DNA from: Cristatella mucedo
Taxonomy: Eukaryota; Bryozoa; Phylactolaemata; Cristatellidae
Reading direction: 5' to 3'
Length of the DNA stretch: 64,000 nucleotides
Assembly (NCBI GenBank): GCA_009760855.2
Contig: WPIO01000029.1
Location: 97,501 to 161,500 of the forward strand
A program made the translations under genes and the position numbers. The notes beneath the pieces were generated by a model. That model made no database searches and was not told the DNA's origin. It saw only the letters and a program-made list of their open reading frames with translations. Position 1 is the stretch's first letter, and each line of letters starts with the position of its first letter. Shown piece by piece: positions 1-10,794 of the stretch.

Positions 1-164
1 GGATTAAATGCGCTCATCCAATGAAAAGTCGTCGTGTAAAATAGCATGACTATATCCTGAGCAGGCGTCTTCTGATGTGAGTGATGCTAGCTGAACTATT
101 ATTGAGGGTTAGATCTTATCATTTTTGGGTGACACTAAGTTTACCTAAAAACATTGGGTCGGTC

Positions 165-535
165 TTATCATAATAATAATAATAATAATAATGCACTTGA
201 TAAAGTGCTATCAGAGAACTCAATCTCCTTCTAGGTGCTTTACATTTCATTGTTAAACTGTAAGAGGTTACTTGATATCCAAGTGCAGATGTCATGTCGT
301 TGGTTCAGACAACAGTGGAATTCAGTGATTCTGATGAGAAGGAAGGCTTAGAATAGTCGAACGATAGGTAGAGCTGGGTGTCATCGGTGTATATATGAAT
401 CCCGTGAATGTGTTTGGTGATGACAACGGCTATTCTATTACCAATTTTCCCAGAGTTAATCTTCTTGAATTCTTCTTGAGTAATATGCCACTGACCAAAA
501 CGCTGCTTCGTGATAGCCAATTAATAAAAAATATT
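165..535 (-). mobile_element. CR1/L2-like LINE fragment: RT palm piece plus 3' tail
   Basis: On the reverse strand, [12 protein letters not shown] carries the catalytic 'YxDD' of a non-LTR reverse transcriptase. It is joined to the family's 3' tail, a hairpin ending in (ATT)n at 165-190. The regions between are deleted. Confidence 0.7.
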
Positions 536-744
536 TTAGTATTTACCATGAATTTAAAGGATTTTCAATAGCTACTGAATGAGATGTACTGACCATATTA
601 ATAGAGGGCTCAGTGGGTGTCAGAGCATATTTGTATGTCGATAGGCAATGCTCATGTGAGGAGCCTTTAAAGTATGGTCTATCAGAGAAACTAATCTAGG
701 TGCACTTCTTTTCAAAATCTTTACTTTCCTGCTAGCCGATCTAA

Positions 745-1510
745 TCAGCAATCCACAATGTAAGCATTCAGTTCTATGCAGACGACGGCCGTACATTCGC
801 TTTGATGCCGTCGTGACTTCCAGCATGTAGAACTCTCTTAATACCCATTGAAATGTGTATCGCTGACATTCGCACATGGATGGAAGCAAACTTTCTTGCA
901 CTAAACCAACCTACTAGTTAGGTCAAACTTAGTGCTACCCAAAAAATTGGAAAGCCTCACCCTCTACATGAGCTCGGTCGGCATATCTCATACAGTATCT
1001 GTATAAAAAATGTCCCTTTTGTTCCAGAGTGAACTATCACTAAATTACCGTTTTACCACCCAATTGTCAAGTCTGCCTCTCAGATATGTACCATTGTAAG
1101 AAGTCGGCCATGCTTAGTTAAAAATACCATAGCTAAGCTGGCCCATGCATTCATGACACTCCATCTCGACTTTTGTAACTGCTACTTGCAGGTCTTTGTG
1201 CCTGCGGTATAAGATACTTGCAGCAGGTGCACAATTCGGCAGTAGGGCTTTGTCTGTCGTGAACGCCAAACCTGTGCCTTTAGCCAACCTAAAACCCTTT
1301 GGAGACCATGCTTTCTATTCGTACGCTTCCAACGTCTGATACTTGCACATAGATCTTATCCTAGAGCTGCCGTTCTCGAACTTCACGGCCCATGTCGTGG
1401 CTATAAGTCAAGCAGCTGACACTCCATCATTGCCTGCTGCAAGCAGGCTGATAGGCTCTTCAGCCACTATAAAATGAGGCTGCTTGAATCAGCTAATCTT
1501 TGCTTTACTT
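745..1510 (+). mobile_element. CR1/L2-like LINE fragment, RT C-terminal half
   Basis: Plus-strand blocks IQFYADD, CIADIRTWMEANFLAL, HAFMTLHLDFCNC and VCRER follow the order of the intact 3' half at 3185, with many stops. Ends in a degraded SINE-like tail near 1500. Confidence 0.6.
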
Positions 1511-1849
1511 TAATTACTCCCGACTGGCTATATGCCATCCTCTGACTAATTGAGATTTAAAAAGCTAAAAGTGCGCATGATCCTCACAGAATTTGCACCG
1601 TCCGTGTGCACTGTCCTTCGTTTGCTCATGCGTGCTGACACTGAGCATGCTATCACTAGCTAACTGAAATGGTTCCTTTCTAGCACACGTAAAATACCTA
1701 GAAAGTGATTGGATTGGCTTTGTTATTTCGCTGTCTGATTGCATACGGCAAATGTTTTATCATTATTAATATTTATTAACGGTGTAACGGTTATAAATCA
1801 TACGCAGATATGCTCACTGTGCTTCTGAGCTCCACCAGTTATTAAAAGG

Positions 1850-2460
1850 GGCCAGCAAGTCCTTCCTTCGATGTCAGCATTTAATGGGCAGGTCCCTGTG
1901 ATTCGTCCTTTATGTGCTTATGCGTGCTGACACTGTGCATGCTTCTACTAACCACAATTGCATGCTGACCCTGTGCATGTCACCCCTAACCATGTTATTC
2001 CTGCTGCTTATCGAGCATGCTACCACAAATTATTCGGTCGTGTTTCCTTTGCTGCAAATTTAAAGCTCCTAGAAAGAGATCGAGTTCTCATAGGGTGCCT
2101 CATCAAGCGTGTTATAATTATTATTATAGAAAGGGCCTTTTAAAAGGTGCTTGAACAAGTTTGGTGGCTAGGAAAATACGTGTGGGGTCAGTTAATGCTT
2201 GCAGTAGCAGATTTATGCTTCCCACAATTAGTACAGAAGGAATAAGATTGAGAGTACTGCTCTTCTTTGGCTGAGAGATTTGTTTTATTACCACTGTCCT
2301 GCTTCTGCGATGCATTGATCTGCTGCAGCCATGCATAACTAAAATCATAAATATGCCATTAGCCTCAGGTCGTGTCCCAGCACCTTTCAAAAAGGCTGCA
2401 GTCATGCCACCACTCAAGAAAGCAACTTCCACCCAGTCTAACTTCTACCGTTCCTGCATA
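1850..2460 (+). mobile_element. Two abutting LINE fragments (3' tail, then RT finger region)
   Basis: 1850-2133 is the conserved 3' tail (tandem ATGCTGACCCTGTGCATG-type segments, terminal hairpin, ATT repeat). 2150-2460 encodes MPLASGRVPAPFKKAAVMPP LKKAT, an RT N-terminal block of the same LINE class. Confidence 0.6.
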
Positions 2461-2469
2461 TGCAAAAAA

Positions 2470-3050
2470 GTAAGCAAACTGTGAACCGGAAAGAGGATCA
2501 GGATTCAATTCAATATTGTATTCAGATTAATTGCAGAGGACAGCGTTGATATTATTTAACATATATTCTGTTAAGCTATTAACAGATACACTTCACAGTG
2601 TAGAATTAATGCATGGCTTTCACAGACTATAAAAAAGATAGCAGAGTCATCTAATTCAAATCATGCTTCCAAATCTCAAAGAAGATGTAATTTTTTGTAG
2701 ATCTTAAAAAGTAGCAATAGACTGGAAATGAAACCTAGTAACATTTTGCGCTATTATTTGTTTTGCAATTTGGACCCTCAAGTATGCCTACTGTCAGCGA
2801 ATGAAAACATCTAAATCAGTGACTTCCCGATCAGACGACGAATACCTTAATGCATTATTGACATTTCATCTGTGTTAACGCAGGTTATTTAAATTAGGAC
2901 TTCTGTCCACTTCCTTCATTAGTGCACATCCGATGCAAACTAAGCTCAACTGGTTGTGTTCAACTACGTAGCTGCTATATCACTCCATTTATTTTAGTCC
3001 GATGTTTACTCCCTCCTTATATAGAATCGATGATATATAGACCGTTCTTC
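2470..3050. other. No recognised feature
   Basis: Intergenic AT-rich DNA between LINE fragments; no splice-bounded frame or repeat family recognised. Confidence 0.5.
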
Positions 3051-3057
3051 TTTCTGG

Positions 3058-3156
3058 CCTTCACCATTTGATCGTGCTTCCTTTGCAGAAAATGCAAAGT
3101 GCCTAGAAAGAGATTAAGTTCTCTGAGGGTACCATATCAAAATGTATTATTATTAT
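3058..3156 (+). repeat. LINE 3' tail only
   Basis: Last ~95 bp of the CR1/L2-like LINE: GCAAAGTGCCTAGAAAGAGA, then GTTCTCTGAGGGTACC and ATT repeats. Confidence 0.65.
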
Positions 3157-3184
3157 ATCCCTGTCACACAGTAGCATGCATGTG

Positions 3185-3990
3185 AAGTGCTCACGTTGTC
3201 GTGATCATATTTTCAGCTTCATAACATTGCTAAAATTCGGGCTTGTTTAGATAAAAATACCACGTCCAAGTTGGTCCATGCATTCATGACATCCCGTCTC
3301 GACTTCTGCAACTCACTGCTTACTGGCCTACCGGCATGTGCGATCAGGCGATTGCAGCTGGTGCAAAACTCTGCAGCTAGGCTTGTCTGTCGTGAGCATC
3401 GCAGTTGCCACATTACTCCACTTCTCGCCGACCTGCACTGGCTACCAGTCAAGCAACGGATTGACTTCAAGGTTTTGTCGCTCACTTTTAGGTCACTTCA
3501 TTCTATGGCTCCAGCCTATCTCTCAGATATACTACCCCAACAGGCCAAACATCGTACCACTCGCTTTTTGGAATCCAACAGTCTACAAATACCTTGTACA
3601 AATCTTAAATCCTTTGGAGACCGTGCATTTAGTTCGTATGCTCCCAAAGCCTGGAACTCCCTCCCGACCTGCGTCAGAACATCCCCTGACCTGACCACAT
3701 TTAAAAAGAACTTAAAAATACACCTATTTAGGGCAGCATTTAGTGGGTCCCTGTGATTCGTCCTTCATGTACTTATGCGTGCGGACACTGAGCATGCTGC
3801 CACTAACCACATTTGCATGCTGACCCTGTGCATGTCATCCTAACCATGTTATTCATTTTGTTTGCTAATCAAGCATGATATTACTGACCATTCGATTGCA
3901 TGTCCCTTTGCAGCAAATGTAAAGCGCCTAGAGTGAGATTGAGTTCTCTGAGGGTGCTTTATCAAGTGCATTATTATTATTATTATCATC
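3185..3990 (+). mobile_element. CR1/L2-like LINE, best-preserved 3' end
   Basis: An open frame at 3271-3756 encodes the C-terminal RT domain: HAFMTSRLDFCNSLLTGLPA, RRLQLVQNSAARLVCR, HWLPVKQRIDFKVLSLTF, APAYLSDIL, FGDRAFSSYAPKAWNSLPTC and the terminal FKKNLKIHLFR. This is the standard C-terminus of CR1/L2-type ORF2. The 3' UTR contains two TGCATGCTGACCCTGTGCAT-like units and closes with a hairpin (AAAGCGCC...GGTGCTTT) and (ATT)n at 3990. Used here as the family reference. Confidence 0.85.
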
Positions 3991-3994
3991 GTGT

Positions 3995-4825
3995 CTTTGT
4001 AAAAATCGAACCCACGCACTATAAAACCAGTGTCAAAATTCCTAGTTTTCCCCTCAAGTCAACACAAAAAAGGTAATCTCATCACACCACTACATATGCT
4101 ACACAAACCCGCAGATGGCAAAGAAAGTGGCAACTGGGCTTGTAGCCACATTTTGGTTAGTCTAATGGCTCTGTACTATTTTGTTTTCATTGGATTTTGA
4201 CCACGTGAATGAATGTTTTCAAATACAATCTCATCTCAAAAGGCATATTCAGTGCAACCAGGATGACTAACCGCTTGGTGCAGCCCAGAAGAGGGGTTTG
4301 TAATACCGTGCATGCAGACTTTGAAAATACATGCAAGTGGGCAGATGTAAACAAGGATCAAACAAAATGCATTTTCAGCTATTTAATTTTCAGAGGTGCC
4401 TGGGCAAGGAACGACAACTATTTGCTACATGAGCATATGCAGGCTCTCGCGTTGTTATTGCTTCAATTAATGTATCTAGGTACAAATAGCTAGGTACCAT
4501 GAGACTGACGAAAAGCGCGCGTCGATGATTTTTTATCAATCGCAGATACAGAAATTCAAAGGCTGGCATGCCGCCTGTTTTAATACAGTGTTTAAGGTAC
4601 TTGTCTTTAATGGCCGAGGTCAAGATGAATGCATTTGATGACTATGGTCGTGGGCTGGAGCACTGCGACACATGTGTAGCATCTGAATGGAGATCGAGTT
4701 CTCTTAGGGAGCCATACAAATGAATTATACAGACTAAATTATTAGCCAGATCTTCAAAAGGGAATGGTAGGTGCTCCCCAGCTGTTTCCCGAGAGCCATT
4801 CAGACTCGATTATTGTCCATTATTT
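3995..4825. other. No recognised feature
   Basis: Contains weak LINE-tail-like words (GAGATCGAGTTCTCTTAGGG at 4690) but nothing assignable. The exon expected after 4936 on the minus strand was not found here. Confidence 0.5.
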
Positions 4826-4827
4826 TA

Positions 4828-4866
4828 TATTTATATATATATATATATATATGTATATATACGTTA
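4828..4866. repeat. (TA)n microsatellite
   Basis: TTTATATTTATATATATATA and further alternating TA. It lies about 70 bp downstream of the last recognised exon of the damaged HDAC6-like copy. Confidence 0.85.
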
Positions 4867-4935
4867 TGTGGAACATGACTGATTATTTAGCCAACTACTT
4901 GTTTTAAATGCAGCGTTACTTCGGCATAGGATTAC

Positions 4936-5126
4936 CTTGGATCTGAGTAAAATGTCTGCTGGGTTGCTTGACCGTGGTGCACATCCCAGTCAACAATGAG
5001 GACACGCTTGAGTCCACACTCATTAATGGCATGTTGAGCGGCAATTGCAACGTTATTGAAGTAGCAATAGCCGTTATCTTCATTCTTCATTTCATGATAA
5101 CCCAGGGGTCTAGGCAAGCATGCCAC
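4936..5126 (-). pseudogene. HDAC6: HDAC6-like exon with active-site region
   Basis: The 191-nt exon spans the charge-relay and zinc-binding part of the domain: PRPLGYHEM (normally RPPGHH), NGYCYFNNVAIAAQHA, and VLIVDWDVHHGQATQQTFYS. The Asp and His of D-V-H are zinc ligands and are kept. The first histidine of the catalytic HH pair is tyrosine. Donor AG|GTAATC. Confidence 0.9.
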
Positions 5127-5310
5127 CTAGTATTCATAAGTTAAACTGAAATGCAGTCAAATATAACCACTTTCAGCGGGCTACAATATAGTCTTACCTC
5201 ACGATAGCCATTGCGTTTTTTACCTACAAACATGAAGTGATATCTTCACCAATAGCAGCTTGATCACCCTAAAGGATAGCAATAAAAAGTTTGGACATGC
5301 CTGTGCTTAC

Positions 5311-5377
5311 CTTGTCTTCAACGACAGCCCTAACTGCGTCTATAGTTGAGCAAGGCGATAATAAGTGTTTGTTGTAG
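5311..5377 (-). pseudogene. HDAC6: HDAC6-like exon with frameshift
   Basis: Entering in phase 1 after GCAAG, the frame gives TTNTYYRLA. The conserved continuation STIDAVRAVVEDK is in another frame and runs to AAG|GTAAGC. Family members have 'LAAGST' here, so a short deletion removed Ala-Gly and shifted the frame. A second acceptor (TAG|GCA at 5382) would keep the downstream frame open but breaks phase with the previous exon. Confidence 0.75.
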
Positions 5378-6203
5378 CTTGCCTAGAAGGAAACGCATCG
5401 CATAGCAAACGATGCAAAATCATCTATTTTTAAATGTCGTTCGGCAGACATATATTTAGCCCTGCATGTCTTAGCGAAAATGGGAACCTATTATGAATGA
5501 CCACTGCAGGGAAGTAAAATACAATAAGAATCGGCCTTGGAGAAGTGACCGTGTGTGGAGGCAGGAACAAAATCCCCATACAACAGTCGCAGTTGGGAGC
5601 CAGCATTTCGACAACATCAGCTGCAGAAAGTTCAATAGGAAAAGCACGAAACGGCCCTACATTTGAGCTGCAGTATAAAAACACATACTTCCTATCAACT
5701 CAGCACAAGATTTCGCAGCGATTGCCTCTGCCAGTCGTGACATATAAAAAAGAGCTTGGAAATGGTTAACCACTAAAAATGTTGACAACAAATACACTGT
5801 CAGCAGACTTCCTGAAAACTATGCATTAGCCATCCGAGTGATCTATACTTACACGTCATGCAATACATTCGTTATTACTCTAAGAGTAGCTTGACGTAAC
5901 CATTGTACATTGGGCCCACACTGGGTCGATGCTCAACGTTGGGGTGGCATTGCACTGAATGAATAGAAGCAGGTTCACGGTTCATAAAGGTCTAGTCACT
6001 GGTCCACGATTCAGTTTGGCTTCGCATTACACCTGTACATCTTGATGACCTATTGAGCACTTGGCCCAACTCAATTTCTTGCCTTTTGCCTCTGCCTCTA
6101 TAAGACGAATCTCTGAAAAAATTGCCTAGGATATAGAGATAATTAGGTATTTTCAGGAGCTGCTTTACAGGAATTCAGTACAGAAATTCATCTAAAGTAA
6201 GAT

Positions 6204-6240
6204 GTAGGAGAACTTGGAGATATTTTGCAAGTTCTCCTAC
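6204..6240. repeat. Short perfect hairpin in intron
   Basis: GTAGGAGAACTTG and CAAGTTCTCCTAC are a 13-bp perfect inverted repeat with an 11-nt loop, inside an intron of the damaged HDAC6-like copy. Confidence 0.75.
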
Positions 6241-6635
6241 GAAGACACGAGCCAGTATATAACATGCATTGCCACACAGGCTTACGATTCTTAGACGTGA
6301 ATCCAAAATGTGTAGTTTGACACATTTCCTTAAATCTCTCGAAAGTTGGCTTTTCAAATGGCCTGCTTCTTCAGACGGCCATCGTGTAATGTGTACCGAA
6401 CTCGCTGGATTGATCGGGGCATTTTTCCGACGAATCCGTGGAGAGCTGTCTCATAACATTAGTGAGACTCCAGTCTTAGCATGTATTTGAGGTATAAGCA
6501 GTGTTTTTGTACCGAATAATTCCTGAAAAATGGCAAATTATTGACCGCAACTAATGTTGAGGTAATATCCGCATAGCGGGTGAGTATATACGGTAAACCA
6601 CAAGAGAGGAGCTGTAACATGTTAAAGCAATGTAC

Positions 6636-6774
6636 GTTGATTGATGTAGGTACTGTCGAGCTTCTTCGACTCGTCCATCGTCTGTTCTGCATTAATGTTC
6701 TCGGTAGACTGCCATAGATAGGCGTGAGTAGTGCTGGGTACGAGAGGTGCTTCTCTGGTATCACATGGCCTACA
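6636..6774 (-). pseudogene. HDAC6: HDAC6-like exon 'STEN..STYINQ'
   Basis: The exon lies between TTTCATAG and C|GTACAT (139 nt, entry phase 0, exit phase 1). It reads TREA, then AYLWQSTENINAEQTMDESK and STYINQ. These align with the 'REAT..E...VHS..Y...ST' and 'YDS.YI' segments of HDAC6/10. Several residues between REA and the conserved His-Ser are missing or changed. Confidence 0.8.
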
Positions 6775-7547
6775 CTATGAAATTAGAGACGATTGTAAAG
6801 CGTTACATTTATATGTAAAATCAATGCACTAAGACTAGCTCGGCTCCATCACATATAGCCGATAAAACATCATTCGGCCTAATTATTTGGCGCCCGACAG
6901 TAAAAAACTGCGTGCCTACTAAGAATAATGTGTGGCGTACTTCTTCATGACATCACTGGCCCTTTTTATGTGATCGAGACCTGGCTGAAATTGACAAGCT
7001 GACGGTTTATAAGCGACGCCGCTTCCGCAGGTTTCTCTTCCTTCAATACCCCGAGGTCAATGAAAATATGTTTGGTGGAGTTAGTGGAGCAGCCAGGATT
7101 TTCATCTAGGGGCAAGTCCTGCAAAAAGCTTTTATGTAGGGGGTAAGACCCGCATGGTTTTTTAATCCTTGTGGGGCTAGACCGGTAAATAATAAAAAAA
7201 GTCACAGCGAGAGAAATCCTTTCGCGTTTATTCGACACGATCTCGGAGGTTCGTCAAGTAGAATTAAGGCATAATTTTGTCGTCGGTGACCGTCAAGAAG
7301 GAGAGGGTAGAAGTTGAGGTCCAGATCGCTGCCCGCTGTGGGGGTGCAAATGTGGGGTGGCAAATGCCCCCTGCACCCCGGCTCCGCCACTTGTTGAAGA
7401 AGCCCTTGTTGCTTAATCCTCGCTCAAGCTACCATGGAAGGCAGTAGTCCATCGCCTTACCACATATCTTTCCAGAAGTTTTGCTTTATCTAGGATTTTT
7501 CCAATTTCATTTCGACTCCGTCTCCAGAAATAGATATAACAATAATA

Positions 7548-7720
7548 ATAATAACACACTTAATAAAGCGCCCACAGAGAACTCAATCTCTTTCTAGGTG
7601 CTTTACATTTGCTGCAAAGCGAAATGCAATTGAATGGTGAGTGGTAGCATGCTCGATAAACAACAAGAATAACATGGTCAGGGGTGAGGCGCACAGGGCC
7701 AGCTTTCTCTGTGCTAGCCA
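7548..7720 (-). repeat. LINE 3' tail (antisense)
   Basis: Starts with (AAT)n, then ACTTAATAAAGCGCCCACAG and the family 3' UTR. It is truncated about 170 bp in. Confidence 0.65.
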
Positions 7721-7929
7721 GCTTCGTGGAGAATTCATTGCACGCAAGGATTTTTTTTATCTGTAGTCCCACAAAGATCGCCAATTCTGACCTCTACCTC
7801 AAACTGCTAAGGGAAGAAGCTTCAAGGTAGTCGAAGGCTGCTGACTCCTTATCTAGAGTTGCTATAAATCGTTTCACAAGTCCTAATTTCTTATGCTATT
7901 ATGTAATCCAATAAATCCCCATGTGTAAC

Positions 7930-8460
7930 TTCACAAAGCCACAAAGACCATGTGGGTGATGAAGTTGTCTAGAGCGATTTCAAAGCCTAAGCCGGTTTCG
8001 GTACGCATTCGGTAGCCAACAGACTTCATTTTGCACAGCAATAAGAAAGTGAGAAGCATAGCTAAGTCAGGAGAGTTGAGGTAGTGAGTAGAACGGAAGT
8101 AGCAGCTCAGGACGACTCGAAAGGATGCCATAGTCGGCAGCAGAAGAGTAGATATCGTTTCGCGAGGAATATAGTGACGTCAGCACCGTCTGGGGTCTGC
8201 CAGGGACTCTCAATTTGAAGTCGCTGCTCCCCACACAGTACTCTGTTCGATGTGATCAGTCCTACCAGTGGTAGTGTGCATAGTTTCGTCGCGTCAAGCA
8301 AAGCTAGAGCAGGGAAACTTGCTAAAACGCTGTGGAACGCCCCGTGACGAATGCTATCATCTAGAAAGTCCCGCGACCTCAAACATGATGACTGGTATAC
8401 CCAGCCGAACCTATCGTAACTCAAGGTCGTGAGTTTGCTACAATCTTCTTTAAGGTGCAC
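7930..8460 (-). mobile_element. Second LINE family, 3' end (antisense)
   Basis: The reverse strand matches the final ~250 bp of the copy at 57740 (AGTCTGTTGGCTACCGAATG, CACATGGTCTTTGTGG region). The upstream part (8140-8460) is its coding end and runs into the ATCC array. Confidence 0.65.
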
Positions 8461-8461
8461 C

Positions 8462-9315
8462 GACTGAGGCAGACTTTTGTCTGTCTGTCCGTCCGTCCGT
8501 CCGCCTGCCCGCCCGCCTATCCCTCCATCCATCCATCCATCCATCCATCCATCCATCCATCCATCCATCCATCCATCCATCCATCCATCCATCCATCCAT
8601 CCATCCATCCATCCATCCATCCATCCATCCCATCCATCCATCCATCCATCCATCCATCCATCCATCCATCCATCCATCCATCCATCCATCCATCCATCCA
8701 TCCATCCATCCATCCATCCATCCATCCATCCATCCATCCATCCATCCATCCATCCCATCCATCCATCCATCCATCCATCCATCCATCCATCCATCCATCC
8801 ATCCATCCATCCATCCATCCATCCATCCATCCATCCATCCATCCATCCATCCATCCATCCATCCATCCATCCATCCATCCATCCATCCATCCATCCATCC
8901 ATCCATCCATCCCATCCATCCATCCATCCATCCATCCATCCATCCATCCATCCATCCATCCATCCATCCATCCATCCATCCATCCATCCATCCATCCATC
9001 CATCCATCCATCCATCCATCCATCCATCCATCCATCCATCCATCCATCCATCCATCCATCCATCCATCCATCCATCCATCCATCCATCCATCCATCCATC
9101 CATCCATCCATCCATCCATCCATCCATCCATCCATCCATCCATCCATCCATCCATCCATCCATCCATCCATCCATCCATCCATCCATCCGCCCATCCGCC
9201 CATCCGCCCATCCGCCCATCCACCCATCCACCCATCCACCCATCCACCCATCCACCCATCCACCCATCCACCCATCCACCCATCCACCCATCCACCCATC
9301 CACCCATCCACCAGA
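8462..9315. repeat. Long ATCC microsatellite with CCATCCAC/CCATCCGC end
   Basis: After (TGTC)n and (CCGT)n runs, about 660 bp of near-pure CCAT units (8523-9188) is interrupted by only three one-base changes (CATCCCATCC near 8628, 8755 and 8911). It then passes into an 8-bp repeat, CCATCCGC then CCATCCAC, to 9310. The 4-bp unit makes every frame open on both strands (Ser-Ile-His-Pro; Trp-Met-Asp-Gly), so the long frames here are not genes. Confidence 0.97.
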
Positions 9316-9439
9316 CCACTCATTAAGAAGTCCGCACGAGACCAGGAGATCTTAAGCAACTTTTTCTCAGTCTCCCTTCTGCCGTTAGTTTCAAATATAT
9401 CGGACCGATTAGGGGCAGATCAACTAAACTAGTATATCA

Positions 9440-10440
9440 AACTTTAAACCTAGCAAGTAATTTCAACTCAGGTTTTAGAGATAATCCCTCCATAGTTGAT
9501 ACTACTGTGAATGTTCGACGACCCTCCTAGGAATGCTGGCTTAGGTTGAGTCTCTCTACCGGTTCTGCTGGATCTGTCGGAAAGATTTTCGCCCAATGAT
9601 CTCCGGGTCGTGCTTCGAGGCCCTGTCATCTCGTCAGGGTATCACTGGCACCGCACTGCAATTGCTTCGGACAAACGCGAGTTCGGAATTTCAGTGCACC
9701 AAAGTTAACAGGCAGCAGTCATCCGATGAGCCTTTAAATTATGGGGTATCCCTGGGACCTTTTCCAGGAGGTCGTCTTTTCACAGTGTATGCTCTCCCTA
9801 TTGACCATAAAATCGTTAATCTCAGTCTAGGCTTAATTTTTTAAGCATTTAGAGCTTTGCTTGTGCTTTAATCACTTTCTGCCTTCCAGCACTTCTAACT
9901 CTCTCAACTTTCTTGCAGCATGCATTGCTGACATTCGCACTTGGATGGAAGCAAGATTTTTCAAATTGAAAGAAGATAAAGGTAGCTTACTAGTTATGAG
10001 CAGCTCTAGTACTAACTGGATAGTGTATAGTCTAGCCTTCAAGACAGGCTGTAAACCCAGCTGTGCTACCCACAGCCTTTGCTTGCCCTGTCCAAGTGAA
10101 TTATTCATCAATGAGATTTCGCTTTGGAATGCAACTGTGCATGCCTTGACAAAAGGCAACTAAGTCCAACATGACTAAGAGATCTGTTTTGTATAGCGCC
10201 CCTGTGAACTAACCTTTTTCATGAATGCTTGTGTGCCTGTAGATGATTGGCACTGGGTATTGCTTAACTGGTGATCTCCAAAACAGCAGCCGCAAGTCAC
10301 GTGTACACTTTTGCATACTTGTCTGACCATGATAATTTTGTGCTTTTACATTAAGCAGAATTCTTTTCTTGCAGCAAGTTACGAATAGTTTGAATAGAGA
10401 TCAAGTTATCTTAGGATGCTATAAAATTAGTATTACTAAT
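9440..10440 (+). mobile_element. CR1/L2-like LINE fragment, RT core and tail
   Basis: Blocks NLASNFNSGFRDN, GVSLGPFPGGRLFTVYALPI and CIADIRTWMEARFFKLKEDK match the RT palm. A degraded tail (GAATAGAGATCAAGTTATCT) lies near 10400. It begins right after the ATCC array flank. Confidence 0.6.
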
Positions 10441-10507
10441 TTTTCCAATATTGTTAAAACAAATCTAAACCTGAGTACAACTAACAACGACACTTAAATA
10501 CCCAAAT

Positions 10508-10600
10508 GCTCTAGCAGACTAAATGGCTCCACATAGTGATCTGCTAGAGCTACCCGTCCTCTAGCAGATCACTATGTGGAGCCATTTAGTCTGCTAGAGC
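10508..10600. repeat. Perfect 42-bp inverted repeat (hairpin)
   Basis: Arms 10508-10549 and 10559-10600 are exact reverse complements, with a 9-nt loop. Each arm begins and ends with the same short element (CTCTAGCAG / CTGCTAGAG), so each arm is itself edge-symmetric. A single strand would fold into a 42-bp stem without mismatch. Could be a recent fold-back element or a small hairpin RNA source. Confidence 0.9.
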
Positions 10601-10794
10601 ACTTGAAATTAACTCAGTTAATTTCAGCCCACAACAATGCAAGGAAAAATCTTGCAAGAAAAACCTATTCCGAAATACATAAGGATAAAAGAAACTTGCA
10701 TGATTCTCAAGCAAATAAATCGTAGGAATCATGTTATAGGTCTACGAGTAAGTAGCATTGAGGTTTTTCATATTGCATGTAACCGCATAAGTTA

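Noticed and set aside
620-901. 93-codon minus-strand frame
   Set aside because: Antisense of a LINE RT fragment read in the plus direction (FYADD, ADIRTWM).
8107-9432. Five long open frames (280-398 codons) of SIHP and WMDG repeats on both strands
   Set aside because: They are translations of the ATCC tetranucleotide array. A 4-bp repeat without stops is open in all frames.
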